Below, piece by piece: positions 12,022-20,748 of a stretch of DNA of 64,000 bases (position 1 is the first letter of the stretch; the number at the start of each line of letters is the position of its first letter). Below the pieces are notes generated by a model, which ran no database searches, was not told where the DNA came from, and saw only the letters and a list, made by a program, of their open reading frames with translations. The translations under genes and the position numbers were made by a program. This stretch comes from Pseudomonas saponiphila (lineage in GTDB: Bacteria; Pseudomonadota; Gammaproteobacteria; Pseudomonadales; Pseudomonadaceae): assembly GCF_900105185.1 (NCBI RefSeq), contig NZ_FNTJ01000001.1:1942501-2006500 (forward strand). Direction: 5' to 3'.

Positions 12022-13512
12022 TCAGAGCTTGATCAGCACCGATTTCAGCTCGGTGTAGTGCTCGATGGCGGCATGGCCCATCTCCCGGCCGACCCCGGAC
12101 ATCTTGTAGCCGCCAAACGGCAGCGCCGGGTCCAGGGCGCTGTGGCAGTTGACCCACACCGAGCCGGACTTGATGCGCGGAATCATTCGGTGCACCGCCG
12201 CCAGGTCGTTGGACCAGATGCTCGCGCCAAGGCCGTAGGGGCTGTCGTTGGCCAGGCGCAGGGCGTCGGCTTCATCGTCGAAGGGAATCGCCACCAGCAC
12301 CGGGCCGAAGATCTCTTCCTGAACCAGGGCATGCCGCTGGTCGACATCGGCGATCACCGTCGGCTGGACGAAATACCCAGGGCCGAACTGTTCGCCGCCA
12401 CAGGCGATGGTGGCGCCGCTGTCGCGGCCCATCTCGATGTAGCGATAGACCCGCTCCTGCTGGCGCGCGGAAATCAGCGGGCCCATGTCGACGCTGCTGT
12501 CCAGGCCGTTGCCCAGCTTCATGGCGTTGGCGATGCCGGCAATGTCGGCCACCACATTGTCAAAATGCTTGCGCTGCACATACAGCCGCGAGCCGGCGCA
12601 GCACACCTGGCCCTGGTTGAAGAAGATCGCGCTGGCGGCCCCGGCAGCGGCGCTGGCCAGGTCAGCGTCGGCCATGACGATGGTCGGCGACTTGCCCCCC
12701 AGTTCCAGGGTCACCCGGGTCATGGAGTCCATGGCGATCTTGCCGATTTCCTTGCCCACGGCGGTGGAGCCGGTGAAGGTCAGCTTGTCCACCAGGGGGT
12801 TGCGGGTCAGGGCGCTGCCTGCGGTGATGCCGGTGCCGGTGACCACGTTGAACACACCGTCGGGGTAGCCGGCTTCCTGCACCAGCTCCGCGAGCTTCAG
12901 GGCGCTGAGCGGGGTTTCGTCGGCCGGCTTGAGCACCAGGGTGCAGCCGCTGGCCAGGGCCGGGCCGAGCTTCCAGCAGGCCAGCAGCAGGGGGAAGTTC
13001 CAGGCGACGATGGCGCCGACCACACCCACCGCCTCGCGGCGGATGAAACTGTGGAACTGATCGTTGGGCATCAGCGGCAGCGACACCTCGACGCTGGCGC
13101 CTTCGATCTTGGTCGCCCAGCCGGCCATGTAGCGCAGGTAGTCGATGGACAACTGCACGTCCATGGCCTGGGCCACAGCGGCGCTCTTGCCGTTGTTCAG
13201 GCATTCCAGCTGGGCCAGCAGCGCGGCGTCGCGCTGCATCAGGTCGGCGAGCTTCCACAGCAGGTTCTGCCGCTCCCGGGGGCGGGTGCGGGTCCAGGGT
13301 GAGTCATCGAACGCCTGGCGCGCCGCCAGCACCGCGCGGTCGACGTCATCCACCGTGGCCCGGGGCACCAGGCACAGCGGTTCGCCGGTGGCGGGGTTGT
13401 GCAGGGGCATGGTCTGGCCGTCGGCGGCCTCGACCCAGTGGGCGCCGATCAGCATGCGCGGGGCGCGCTGGATAAACGCCGTGGTAGCGGCGAGCAGGGG
13501 GGCAATAGCCAT
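12022..13512 (-). CDS. NAD-dependent aldehyde dehydrogenase, phenylacetaldehyde dehydrogenase-like
   Basis: 496 residues, full length for the family. It has the Rossmann/active-site motifs IVAWNFPLLLACWKLGPAL, FTGSTAVG, the general base region LELGGKSP and the nucleophile in GQVCCAGSR (C304). It most resembles FeaB/PadA/PeaE enzymes, which oxidise phenylacetaldehyde to phenylacetate. Aldehydes are the products of QHNDH, so it would complete amine oxidation in the cytoplasm. A well-formed sigma-54 promoter lies 38 bases upstream (13550-13564), which links it to the activator encoded at 5095. The substrate is inferred, not shown. Confidence 0.88.
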   Translation of the reverse strand: MAIAPLLAATTAFIQRAPRMLIGAHWVEAADGQTMPLHNPATGEPLCLVPRATVDDVDRAVLAARQAFDDSPWTRTRPRERQNLLWKLADLMQRDAALLAQLECLNNGKSAAVAQAMDVQLSIDYLRYMAGWATKIEGASVEVSLPLMPNDQFHSFIRREAVGVVGAIVAWNFPLLLACWKLGPALASGCTLVLKPADETPLSALKLAELVQEAGYPDGVFNVVTGTGITAGSALTRNPLVDKLTFTGSTAVGKEIGKIAMDSMTRVTLELGGKSPTIVMADADLASAAAGAASAIFFNQGQVCCAGSRLYVQRKHFDNVVADIAGIANAMKLGNGLDSSVDMGPLISARQQERVYRYIEMGRDSGATIACGGEQFGPGYFVQPTVIADVDQRHALVQEEIFGPVLVAIPFDDEADALRLANDSPYGLGASIWSNDLAAVHRMIPRIKSGSVWVNCHSALDPALPFGGYKMSGVGREMGHAAIEHYTELKSVLIKL

Positions 13513-13549
13513 GGCGAAGCCTCTTGTTGTCGATGAGGCAGGGGCTTTC

Positions 13550-13564
13550 GCAATGGCTGTGCCA
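13550..13564 (-). promoter_or_regulatory. Sigma-54 promoter of the aldehyde dehydrogenase gene
   Basis: Read on the minus strand, TGGCACAGCCATTGC matches TGGCAC-N5-TTGC completely, with GG and GC ten bases apart. The predicted start lies about 25 bases before the ATG at 13512. It is the strongest -24/-12 element I see in the window. Confidence 0.72.
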
Positions 13565-13582
13565 GATCTGCAGAAGTCGCGC

Positions 13583-13651
13583 AGCCCCGGGAACCGGGGC
13601 TCTGGGCGCTGCTTGCGGCATCAACCGGGCCGCGCAGTTTCGCAAACTGCG
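13583..13651. promoter_or_regulatory. Two dyads upstream of the sigma-54 promoter, candidate enhancer sites
   Basis: AGCCCCGG/CCGGGGCT flank GAA at 13583-13601. CGCAGTTT/AAACTGCG flank CGC at 13633-13651, about 70-90 bases above the -24 box, where an enhancer-binding activator usually sits. The second dyad reads TGTCGCAG... on the minus strand, similar to the TGTCTCAG arm of the palindrome upstream of qhpA. The symmetry is seen; binding is inferred. Confidence 0.4.
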
Positions 13652-13712
13652 ACAGCCGGTGAGAATCCGCGGACGCTGCGACGCACGGCGCTGCGGGTGG
13701 CTGCGCAGGGGG

Positions 13713-14291
13713 CTAGATATGCAGCCAGGCCAGGGTGCCCAGCAGCACGCTGCCGCCGGCAGCGCCGTAGGCGAGTTTCTTCAGCCATTCCTTGCGGGTC
13801 AGCAGGGTGATGGCGGCCATCGAGATGGCAATCTGGATCGCCATCATCGCCTGGGCCCAGCGATGGTGCTGGTGCAGCTCGACTTCGGACTGTTCGTCCC
13901 AGTCCCGGGCCTCGGCCTCCAGGGCTTCGGCTTTCAGGCGCACGGCTTCCTTCTCTTTCTGGTAGCGCTGGGCTTCGATGCTGTAGTGCCCGGCATCGAC
14001 CCCGGGAATATGGGTCGCCAGCTCCGCCAGGTTCTGTCGGCTGGACTTGGCCTGGTAGTAGCTCCACTGGTTGGCGGCTTCGGTCTTCTTCATCGCCGCG
14101 TTGTTCTTGTCCATCGCCGCCTGGCTCTCGGTGGAGCCGGCCTGATAGCTCAGGAGCGCCCCCAGGGTGGCCATGATCGCGGTCATCACCGCGATCTTGC
14201 TGGCGAAGTTGTCATTGCGGCTGTGGGCGTGTTCGGTCACGTGTTCCAGGTGCTTTTCGTGGGGGCTGGGCACTTCGAAGTCTTCAGTCAT
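13713..14291 (-). CDS. DUF4337-family membrane protein
   Basis: 192 residues from ATG 14291, which follows GGAGAAGG-like purines (CTTCTCCAG on the plus strand). A charged N-terminus (SPHEKHLEHVTEHAHSRND) precedes one hydrophobic segment (about 33-52). A long Glu/Lys/Gln-rich helical middle is likely coiled coil, and two hydrophobic segments close the protein (about 145-160 and 170-190). This is the DUF4337 pattern; the function of the family is unknown to me. It stands alone on the minus strand upstream of the aldehyde dehydrogenase promoter region. Confidence 0.75.
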   Translation of the reverse strand: MTEDFEVPSPHEKHLEHVTEHAHSRNDNFASKIAVMTAIMATLGALLSYQAGSTESQAAMDKNNAAMKKTEAANQWSYYQAKSSRQNLAELATHIPGVDAGHYSIEAQRYQKEKEAVRLKAEALEAEARDWDEQSEVELHQHHRWAQAMMAIQIAISMAAITLLTRKEWLKKLAYGAAGGSVLLGTLAWLHI

Positions 14292-14422
14292 GGTGTCGAT
14301 CTGGAGAAGGGGTAAAGGTTTCAAATTGTATCTGTGGCCATGGGCGGCGCCAGGGCTGGCGCGACTTCGTTCAGCTGGCCGACAGCCTGGGGCTCGTGCC
14401 CCTGCGAGGGGCTTGCTCTGGC

Positions 14423-14449
14423 AAAAAAAAGCCCGCAACAAGGCGGGCC
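14423..14449 (-). terminator. Rho-independent terminator, minus strand
   Basis: On the minus strand GCCCGC and GCGGGC pair around a six-base loop, followed by TTTTTTTT. It closes transcription coming from the HAD gene and the structured element at 14481-14748, and lies upstream of the DUF4337 gene. Confidence 0.82.
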
Positions 14450-14480
14450 AAATGGGATTCGTTCAGGAGTGACTCTCAAT

Positions 14481-14603
14481 CTAAGGGGCGCGAGGTGAAA
14501 GACCTGTGAAAAAAAGGTGTTCCTGAGGAAAAAGCGCAAAGGTATTTGTCCTAATCGCACTGGCTTTTAGGATCTGTCCGATAGGACCGCCCTCGGCAGC
14601 CAC
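14481..14603 (-). CDS. Candidate 40-residue peptide gene of unknown function
   Basis: On the minus strand a perfect AGGAGG is followed eight bases later by GTG (14603) and 40 codons ending at TAG just before the terminator at 14423. The product starts MAAEGGPIGQILKASAIR and ends with a hydrophobic-aromatic tail (LFFTGLSPRAP). I do not recognise it. The strong ribosome site, directly preceded by a stable hairpin, argues for translation. The same segment could equally be part of a non-coding repeat element that happens to stay open. Confidence 0.3.
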   Translation of the reverse strand: MAAEGGPIGQILKASAIRTNTFALFPQEHLFFTGLSPRAP

Positions 14604-14617
14604 GTATATTTCCTCCT

Positions 14618-14748
14618 GCTCGCCCAGCCAAAGGGGGTACTTCGGCTTAGGTGCCACTGCCGAAGTGATGGGCGAGCACTTTTTCCCTTCTGCTGTTTTC
14701 TCCCGGTGAGGTTCCCACCCACCGTCCCGCTGCAATCGCCAGCGACAT
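14618..14748 (-). other. Structured leader-like element upstream of the small ORF
   Basis: Nested perfect stems: GCTCGCCCA/TGGGCGAGC (14618-14626 with 14669-14677) encloses ACTTCGGC/GCCGAAGT (14639-14646 with 14659-14666). On the minus strand the outer stem ends two bases before AGGAGG of the next ORF. A 33-codon frame (14748-14647) runs into the stem and stops inside it. On the plus strand the hairpin is followed by ACTTTTTCCC and could terminate transcription. It matches no RNA family I know. Confidence 0.4.
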
Positions 14749-14819
14749 TCCTTTCAACTCAGGCTGCATCGATGCTCAGTGCTCAGTGCACCGGCGGATT
14801 CGCGGCCGTCTACCAGTCT

Positions 14820-15485
14820 TCAGGCTCGTCCGAGCCGGCGCTGGATCTCGGCCCACAGTTGCGGGTCGTCGAAGTCGCGGATCACCCGATGGGCGCCGGC
14901 ATCGAGCAGGGTTTGCGGTGGCTGGCTGGTGGCCAGGCCGAAGGTACTGATACCGGCCTTGACCGCGGCGGTCAGCCCGGGCACTGAATCCTCGAAGGCC
15001 AGGGCCTGTTCGGGCGTGGCTTGCAGGCATTCCAGGCCACTGAGGTAGGGCAGGGGATCGGGCTTGGCCCGGGGCAACTCCTCGGCCACCAACACCGCCT
15101 GGAAGCGCTCCTGCAAGCCCAGCACCTTGAGCATGTGCTCGGCGTTGGCCCGTGGCGCGTTGGTCACCACGCACACGCCGATGCCGTGCTCGGCGGCAAA
15201 GTCCAGCAGGCGCGGCAGGCCGGGCAGGGGCTTGAGTTGCGGGGAGAGTTGGCGAAAACGCTGTTCCTTGCGTTCGGCAAAGGCGACATGTTCGGCCACG
15301 CTGCGTTCCGGAAACAGGTAGCGGCACATGTTGGCGTTGGCCTGGCCACTGACGTGAGCGGCGAACTCTGCCTCGGTGAAGGTTCGGCGGTCTTCTTCCC
15401 ACAACAGTTGTTGCAGGGCCAAAAGGTGCAGGGCATCGGTGTCGGTCAGGGTGCCGTCAAGGTCGAAAAGCAGAGCGTTGAGCAT
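14820..15485 (-). CDS. HAD-superfamily phosphatase (phosphoglycolate phosphatase/beta-PGM-like)
   Basis: 221 residues from ATG 15485. HAD motif I is FDLDGTLTDTD (nucleophile D8, acid D10), motif II is VVTNAPR, motif III is the Lys in PRAKPDP, and motif IV is AFEDSVPG. The cap domain sits between motifs I and II, so it is a subfamily I enzyme. Such proteins hydrolyse small phosphorylated metabolites in the cytoplasm; the substrate cannot be read from sequence. It is monocistronic on the minus strand or shares its transcript with the element at 14481-14748. Confidence 0.88.
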   Translation of the reverse strand: MLNALLFDLDGTLTDTDALHLLALQQLLWEEDRRTFTEAEFAAHVSGQANANMCRYLFPERSVAEHVAFAERKEQRFRQLSPQLKPLPGLPRLLDFAAEHGIGVCVVTNAPRANAEHMLKVLGLQERFQAVLVAEELPRAKPDPLPYLSGLECLQATPEQALAFEDSVPGLTAAVKAGISTFGLATSQPPQTLLDAGAHRVIRDFDDPQLWAEIQRRLGRA

Positions 15486-15587
15486 GGGACAGTTCCTGTC
15501 GGGCCCCATCCGGGCCGGTTGGCTGAATCGATCAAGCCCGCATCCTAGCAGGCTTGATCCCAACCGTGAGCGGTTCGCCCCAGGGCC

Positions 15588-17240
15588 TTAGCCCTGTGCG
15601 TTGTCGCCTTCGCCCTGGTCTTCTTCGTCCGGTTGCGGGCAGTGGTCCTGCGGGTTGGCCGGCCACAGCACCTTGTCCTGGCCGTCACGCACCTGCTCGG
15701 CGCCACATTCCACCTGGCTGACCTGGAAGCTCGGGGTGCCGTCCAGGCGGTACACCGCCTTGAGGCTGCGGGACTGATCGTCGCCGACGCCTTCCACGGC
15801 GTAGCCGAAGATCGCGCCACGGGTTGGGTCCACCACCAGTTCCTGCCACTTGCTGGCAATCAGGCGCTTGCCCTTGAGGTCATACAGCGCCGAAGTGGCC
15901 AGGGGCGAAGTGTCGTCAGTGGCCAGCAGGTAGTGGCCGCTGGCATCCAGGCGAATGTCGACGTACTGGCCCGGCTCCAGCAGCACCTTGCCGCTGGCGT
16001 CCATCAGGCCCACGGTGTGCATCTGCGTGGCCTGGCCGAACAGGGTGGCCTGCTTGGTCGGGCTGTTGGCGGTGCTGAACACGAACAGGTCGGCGTTGAG
16101 CGCGCCGATCTGGGTGTAGGTCGGCTTGAACAGTTCCACGCCCTTGTCCACATCGAAGATGCCGAAGGTGGCGCTGAACACGTTCTGCAGCACCGCGACC
16201 TGGTTCAGCCCCGATACCTGCTTGAACATCCCCAGGGGGCTGAAGCCTGCCGGGTCCGCCGAGTCATAGGTCGGTTGCACCTTCCATTGGCCCTGGCGGT
16301 CAATGAACCCGGCCTTGCCGGAGCTGCCGTCGGCATTCTTGGCGGTAACCAGCGCGCCCTGCTTGCCGAACACCTGGCAGGCGCTGAACTGGGCCTGGAT
16401 CACCGTCTTGCCCTGGAAGTCCATGTAGCCGCAGGGGCTGTCATATTTTTCGCGGAAGGCCACCAGGCCGTCTCCCGGCTCGCCCATCCAGTTGTAGGTG
16501 GCGGCGCTGATCAACTGCGCATTGGCATCGGCCAGGGCCTTGCCCTGTTCGGTGTTGACCACCAGATGCTGGTTGGCGAAGTAATCGATGCTGTCGAACT
16601 CGACCTTCTTCTGTTCGCCGGTCTTGAGGTTGAGCGCCCACTTCTGATCGCCGCGCTCGGCGCCCATCCAGCCGCCGCGCTTGGCGAAGTCGTCGCGCAC
16701 CACGCTGCTGTCATACACCGCTTCGGTGATCACTTCGCCCTTGGCGCTGAGAATGCCGCGCTTGCCGCCGATCTCGTAGACGATGAAGTCATCATTGCCG
16801 CCGACATACAGGTCGTCGAAGCGCGGGGGCTGAATCTGCTTGCCGCTCTGGTCGATGATGCCCAGCTTGCCGTCCTGGCCGAAGCCGAAATAGCCCGGGG
16901 TCAAGAGGCGCAGGTCGTCGGTGAAGGCGGCCTTGAGGATCTGCTTGCCGTCGGCGCTGGCGAGGTTCCAGGTGCCGTCCTTGGCGAACAGGAAGGTCTT
17001 GTCCAGGGGCAGCGCGACCACGGCGTCGTAATCGTTGTCGGCGCTGACCAGCACCTTGCCGTCCTGGTCCAGCACGGCGCATTCGCCGTTGGCGCAGATC
17101 GGCATGATCATGGCCGCAGGCGCCGGGGCCGGTGCAATGGCGGCCGTCTTGGGGCTGGTTTCTTCCTTGCAACCGACCAGGGTCAGGGCAGACAACGAGA
17201 GGATCAGCGAGCCGAGACGGGCACAGGCGCTTCTATCCAT
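15588..17240 (-). CDS. WG-repeat lipoprotein
   Basis: 550 residues from ATG 17240. It has a lipoprotein signal peptide with lipobox LTLVGC (Cys 24) and an Ala/Pro linker. Many WG/beta-propeller-like repeats follow, each giving a phrase such as GYFGFGQDGKLGIID, GKRGILSAKGEVI or AGFIDRQGQWKVQPTYDS. The acidic C-terminus ends PDEEDQGEGDNAQG. WG repeats are thought to bind proteins or ligands; no catalytic motif is visible. It should sit on the periplasmic face of a membrane. It diverges from qhpA across a 413-base gap; a link to QHNDH is possible but unproven. Confidence 0.82.
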   Translation of the reverse strand: MDRSACARLGSLILSLSALTLVGCKEETSPKTAAIAPAPAPAAMIMPICANGECAVLDQDGKVLVSADNDYDAVVALPLDKTFLFAKDGTWNLASADGKQILKAAFTDDLRLLTPGYFGFGQDGKLGIIDQSGKQIQPPRFDDLYVGGNDDFIVYEIGGKRGILSAKGEVITEAVYDSSVVRDDFAKRGGWMGAERGDQKWALNLKTGEQKKVEFDSIDYFANQHLVVNTEQGKALADANAQLISAATYNWMGEPGDGLVAFREKYDSPCGYMDFQGKTVIQAQFSACQVFGKQGALVTAKNADGSSGKAGFIDRQGQWKVQPTYDSADPAGFSPLGMFKQVSGLNQVAVLQNVFSATFGIFDVDKGVELFKPTYTQIGALNADLFVFSTANSPTKQATLFGQATQMHTVGLMDASGKVLLEPGQYVDIRLDASGHYLLATDDTSPLATSALYDLKGKRLIASKWQELVVDPTRGAIFGYAVEGVGDDQSRSLKAVYRLDGTPSFQVSQVECGAEQVRDGQDKVLWPANPQDHCPQPDEEDQGEGDNAQG

Positions 17241-17415
17241 GAACTTCAGGTTCCTTGTAAAGAGGGGGGAGTGCAGAGCGCCCCGCACAGCGGGGCGGGC
17301 AAAGCGCGGGTGATTTTGCGGCGGCGCCGGATAAATGCAAGGTCCAATTGCAAAGAAAACCACCAGTACAGGTGGTTCGGGCGCCAGTGCGGCGATCTGC
17401 GCCCCGCGCCGGGAT

Positions 17416-17430
17416 GTCTCAGACTGAGAC
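17416..17430. promoter_or_regulatory. Perfect palindrome GTCTCAGACTGAGAC, candidate activator site for qhpA
   Basis: Seven-base arms around a single A, about 95 bases above the -24-like box at 17525. Position and shape suit a Fis-type sigma-54 activator. It lies in the 413-base gap between the WG lipoprotein gene and qhpA, which otherwise holds only the promoter-like elements listed here. Confidence 0.4.
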
Positions 17431-17524
17431 GCCTGTCGCGAAATTGAACGTCGGGTAACACCCTGGCGCCGGCCAATGCCCGAGGTTTTCACCTAAGCCG
17501 TTGATTCGGCGTCTTTTAACAAGC

Positions 17525-17540
17525 TGGCACGCTCCGTGTA
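17525..17540 (+). promoter_or_regulatory. Weak sigma-54 promoter candidate for qhpADCB
   Basis: TGGCACGCTCCGTGTA has a perfect -24 half (TGGCACG), but the -12 half reads GTGT instead of TTGC with correct spacing. Because the aldehyde dehydrogenase and regulator operons have better -24/-12 boxes, it is a plausible but imperfect promoter. Confidence 0.3.
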
Positions 17541-17570
17541 TTGCTTACCCTCAGACGTTTCTACTGCCTC

Positions 17571-17593
17571 CATGCCCGGGATCGCCGGGCATG
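17571..17593. promoter_or_regulatory. Nine-base inverted repeat in the qhpA leader
   Basis: CATGCCCGG and CCGGGCATG pair perfectly around GATCG, 60 bases before the qhpA start. No T-run follows, so it is not a simple terminator. It may be an operator or a 5' mRNA hairpin. Confidence 0.45.
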
Positions 17594-17653
17594 GCAGAAA
17601 CCATAAAAACGACTCGCTAACAATAAGAAAGCACCGAGGGAGGTTCGACCCTG

Positions 17654-19234
17654 ATGAAGAGAAAACTCCGCCTGAGGCTCAGCGCCAGCCTGCTGGCCAT
17701 CGCCACCTGTACCGCCTTGCACGCGCCATCGAGTTTCGCCGCACGGGATGCCCAGAGCATCCTCAAGGAAACCTGCCAGGGCTGCCACACCCCCGAAGCC
17801 GGGGACGCCCTGAGCCGCATCAGCCACCAGCGCAAGACCCCGGAAGGCTGGCTGATGAGCATTGCCCGCATGCAGACCATGCACGGCTTGAAGATCAGCG
17901 ATGAGGACCGCCGCACCCTGGTCAAGTACCTGGCCGATACCCAGGGCCTGGCCCCCAGCGAGACTGACGGCGTGCGCTATGCCCTGGAGCGGCGCTTGAA
18001 CACCGTCGAGCACTTCGATGAGCAGACCACCCAGATGTGCGCCCGTTGCCACTCCGGCGCGCGGATCGCCCTGCAGCGCCGCCCGGCCCAGGAGTGGCAG
18101 CGGCTGGTGAATTTCCACCTCGGGCAATGGCCGTCCCTGGAGTACCAGGCGCTGTCCCGGGACCGGGAATGGCTGCCCACCGCACTCAAGGACATGGTGC
18201 CGCTGCTGGCCCAGCGCTACCCCCTGGACAACCCGGCCTGGAAAGCCTGGCAGCAGTCCCGTCCGCAAGCGGAGGCACTGGCCGGCAACTGGAGCTTCAG
18301 CGGCCACCTGCCGGGCAAGGGCGAACTGGCCGGGGTGATGAGCGTCAGCGCCGGCGAGGGCGATCAGTTCAAGGTCAGCGTCAAGGGCCAGTACGCCGAT
18401 GGCAGCCCGTTCAATGGCCAGGGCAGCGCAATTCTCTACAACGGCTATGAATGGCGCGGCAATGTCACGGTCGACGGCGTGGTCATGCGTCAGGTGCTGG
18501 CGGCCCAGGGCAATGCGCTGCAAGGGCGGATGTTCGAGGCCGAGCACGATGAGCGCGGCCTGGATTTCATCGCCGCCAAACAAGGCAGCCAGCGCCTGCT
18601 GGCGGTACAGCCGGGTTACCTGAAGGCCGGCGCAGAGGCCGAAGTGACCCTGGTGGGCGCCGGTCTTGCAGGCACCCCGAGTTTCGGCCCGGGCGTCGAA
18701 GTGGTGCAGGTGCTGGAGCGGACGCCGGAGCGCATCCGGCTCAAGCTCAAGGCGGCGGCCAGCGCCCAGCCGGGGCTGCGCGAAGTCAGTGTCGGCAGCC
18801 TCAAGGGCGCGTCGCTGGCGGTGTACCAGCGCATCGCTGAGGTCAAGGTGGTGCCGGCGTTCTCGGTGGCGCGCATCGGCGACGGCGGCGGTTCGACGCC
18901 CAAGGTCCAGGGCCGCTTCGATGCCGAAGCCTGGGGCCAGGGCGCCGACGGCAAGGCCTATCGCATCGGCGTGATGCCGGCGCAATGGAAGGTCGAGGCC
19001 TTCGACGAGCAGGCGGCCAAGGATGAAGACGTCAAGTACGCCGGCAGCATGCAGGCCGACAGCGGCGTATTCACCCCGGGCGACGCCGGGCCCAACCCGC
19101 AGCGCAAGATGTCCACCAACAACGCCGGCAACCTCAAGGTGATCGCCGCCGTGGATGACGCGGGCAAGGCCCTGACCGGCGAAGGCCAGCTGATCGTTAC
19201 CGTGCAACGCTGGAACAATCCACCCATTCCCTGA
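17654..19234 (+). CDS. qhpA: Quinohemoprotein amine dehydrogenase alpha subunit (diheme cytochrome c)
   Basis: 526 residues. It has a Sec signal peptide (about 1-29, basic KRKLRLR then a hydrophobic stretch, cleavage near SSFAA). Two c-type heme sites, CQGCH and CARCH, lie in the N-terminal cytochrome domain (about 30-175). Three Ig-like/beta domains typical of QHNDH alpha follow. The periplasmic enzyme oxidises primary amines to aldehydes; the hemes pass electrons from the CTQ cofactor of the gamma subunit to cytochrome/azurin acceptors. Start ATG 17654 follows GAGGGAGG. It is the first gene of qhpA-D-C-B, the same order as the P. putida pea genes. Confidence 0.95.
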   Translation: MKRKLRLRLSASLLAIATCTALHAPSSFAARDAQSILKETCQGCHTPEAGDALSRISHQRKTPEGWLMSIARMQTMHGLKISDEDRRTLVKYLADTQGLAPSETDGVRYALERRLNTVEHFDEQTTQMCARCHSGARIALQRRPAQEWQRLVNFHLGQWPSLEYQALSRDREWLPTALKDMVPLLAQRYPLDNPAWKAWQQSRPQAEALAGNWSFSGHLPGKGELAGVMSVSAGEGDQFKVSVKGQYADGSPFNGQGSAILYNGYEWRGNVTVDGVVMRQVLAAQGNALQGRMFEAEHDERGLDFIAAKQGSQRLLAVQPGYLKAGAEAEVTLVGAGLAGTPSFGPGVEVVQVLERTPERIRLKLKAAASAQPGLREVSVGSLKGASLAVYQRIAEVKVVPAFSVARIGDGGGSTPKVQGRFDAEAWGQGADGKAYRIGVMPAQWKVEAFDEQAAKDEDVKYAGSMQADSGVFTPGDAGPNPQRKMSTNNAGNLKVIAAVDDAGKALTGEGQLIVTVQRWNNPPIP

Positions 19235-19313
19235 GGGCCGTCGAGCAACCGCGACAGACACTTTCAGGCAATGACCGCAGGCCCCGACAGCGGGGTGTGC
19301 ACAGGAGGTTGTA

Positions 19314-20747
19314 ATGGGCGCAATTCTCAATCTGGTGGAGCGCAACCTGCATGAAGTGCAGGTCGACGCCGACCGCATGCTGTTCCATATCCCCAGCAGT
19401 TCGCTGTTCGCCAGCGATGCCTTGACCGGCAGCATCATCGATGCCCTGCGCGGCCCGGGCCGTACCCCGGAAGATTTGATCCAACAATTGGCCGGCGCCT
19501 ATGACAGCGCCGAAGTCAGCGACACCCTGCGCGAGCTGATCGCCCTTGAGCTGGTCAGCGACGGCTCGCCCCTGACCCTGGAAATCGGCGTCAAGCGCGT
19601 CGAGCGCACGGCGATCAATACCGTGGTGCTCAACGTCAATACCGGCTGCAACCTGAGCTGCACCTACTGCTACAAGGAAGACCTGGACAAGCCCTCGGCG
19701 GGCAAGAAGATGGGCCTGGACACGGCCATCGCCTCGGTGGAGATGCTGCTCCAGGAATCCCCCGACGAAGAGCGCTACACCGTGGTGTTCTTCGGCGGCG
19801 AGCCGCTGAGCAACCGGCCGCTGATCGAAGCCATGGTGGACTACTGCGAACAGCGCTTTGCCGCTGCCGGCAAGTTCGTCGAGTTCGTCATGACCACCAA
19901 CGCCACCTTGCTCACCGAAGAAATAGTCGACTACCTCAATGCCCACCGATTCGGGCTGTCGGTGAGTATCGACGGGCCCAAGACCGTGCACGACCGCAAC
20001 CGCATCACCGTGGGCGGGCAGGGCACCTATGACGTGGTGCGGCGCAAGGCGCAGATGCTCCTGGAACGCTACGACAGCCGGCCGGTGGGCGCGCGAGTGA
20101 CCCTGACCACCGGGGTCACCGACCTTGAAACCATCTGGGATCATCTGTTCAACGAGCTGGGGTTTGCCGAGGTCGGGTTCGCCCCGGTGACCTCCGGGGA
20201 CATCAGCAGCTTCAACCTCAGCGGCGAGGAGTTGATCGAAGTCTTCGCCAGCATGAAGCGCCTGGGACGGCGTTACCTGGAAGCTGCCCTGGAGCACCGC
20301 AACATCGGCTTCTCCAACCTGCACCAGCTGATCACCGACATCCACGAAGGCCACAAGAAAGCGCTGCCCTGCGGCGCCGGGCTGAAGATGCTGGCGGTGG
20401 ACCACAAGGGCGAGCTGAACCTGTGCCACCGCTTTACCGGCTCAAGCTTGCCGACCTTCGGCAACGTGCATGACGGCGGGGTCAAGCAGGTGCAGCTCAA
20501 CGACTTCCTGTCCCAGCGCCTGGATCGCACCGACACCGGCTGTGACAGCTGCCGCATCCGCAACCTGTGTTCCGGAGGCTGCTACCACGAGAGCTACGCC
20601 CGCTACGGCGACCCGGCGCACCCGACCTATCACTATTGCGAACTGATGCGTGACTGGGTGGATTTCGGCATCGAAGTCTACAGCCGGATCATGGCCCGCA
20701 ACCCTGCGTTCATCAGCAGTTACATCACTCCGCGCAAGGCTCACTGA
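19314..20747 (+). CDS. qhpD: Radical SAM maturase that forms Cys-to-Asp/Glu thioethers in QhpC
   Basis: 477 residues. A PqqD-like recognition domain occupies about 1-95 and the radical SAM core carries CNLSCTYC (CxxxCxxC). A C-terminal SPASM-type region has cysteines in [35 protein letters not shown] and YHYCELM for two auxiliary Fe-S clusters. Family knowledge: QhpD makes the three intrapeptidyl thioether bonds of the gamma subunit. ATG 19314 follows AGGAGGTTGTA. It lies 79 bases after qhpA and its stop is two bases before the qhpC start, so translation is coupled to its substrate. Confidence 0.95.
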   Translation: MGAILNLVERNLHEVQVDADRMLFHIPSSSLFASDALTGSIIDALRGPGRTPEDLIQQLAGAYDSAEVSDTLRELIALELVSDGSPLTLEIGVKRVERTAINTVVLNVNTGCNLSCTYCYKEDLDKPSAGKKMGLDTAIASVEMLLQESPDEERYTVVFFGGEPLSNRPLIEAMVDYCEQRFAAAGKFVEFVMTTNATLLTEEIVDYLNAHRFGLSVSIDGPKTVHDRNRITVGGQGTYDVVRRKAQMLLERYDSRPVGARVTLTTGVTDLETIWDHLFNELGFAEVGFAPVTSGDISSFNLSGEELIEVFASMKRLGRRYLEAALEHRNIGFSNLHQLITDIHEGHKKALPCGAGLKMLAVDHKGELNLCHRFTGSSLPTFGNVHDGGVKQVQLNDFLSQRLDRTDTGCDSCRIRNLCSGGCYHESYARYGDPAHPTYHYCELMRDWVDFGIEVYSRIMARNPAFISSYITPRKAH

Positions 20748-20748
20748 C

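Noticed and set aside
12058..13302. 414-codon frame on the plus strand opposite the aldehyde dehydrogenase
   Set aside because: Antisense shadow in GC-rich DNA; all recognisable motifs are on the minus strand.
15633..17447. 604-codon frame on the plus strand opposite the WG-repeat lipoprotein
   Set aside because: Antisense shadow; the minus strand has a signal peptide, lipobox and WG repeats.
17470..17490. TGGCGCCGGCCAATGC as a sigma-54 promoter of qhpA
   Set aside because: GG and GC are eleven rather than ten bases apart, which is normally not tolerated.
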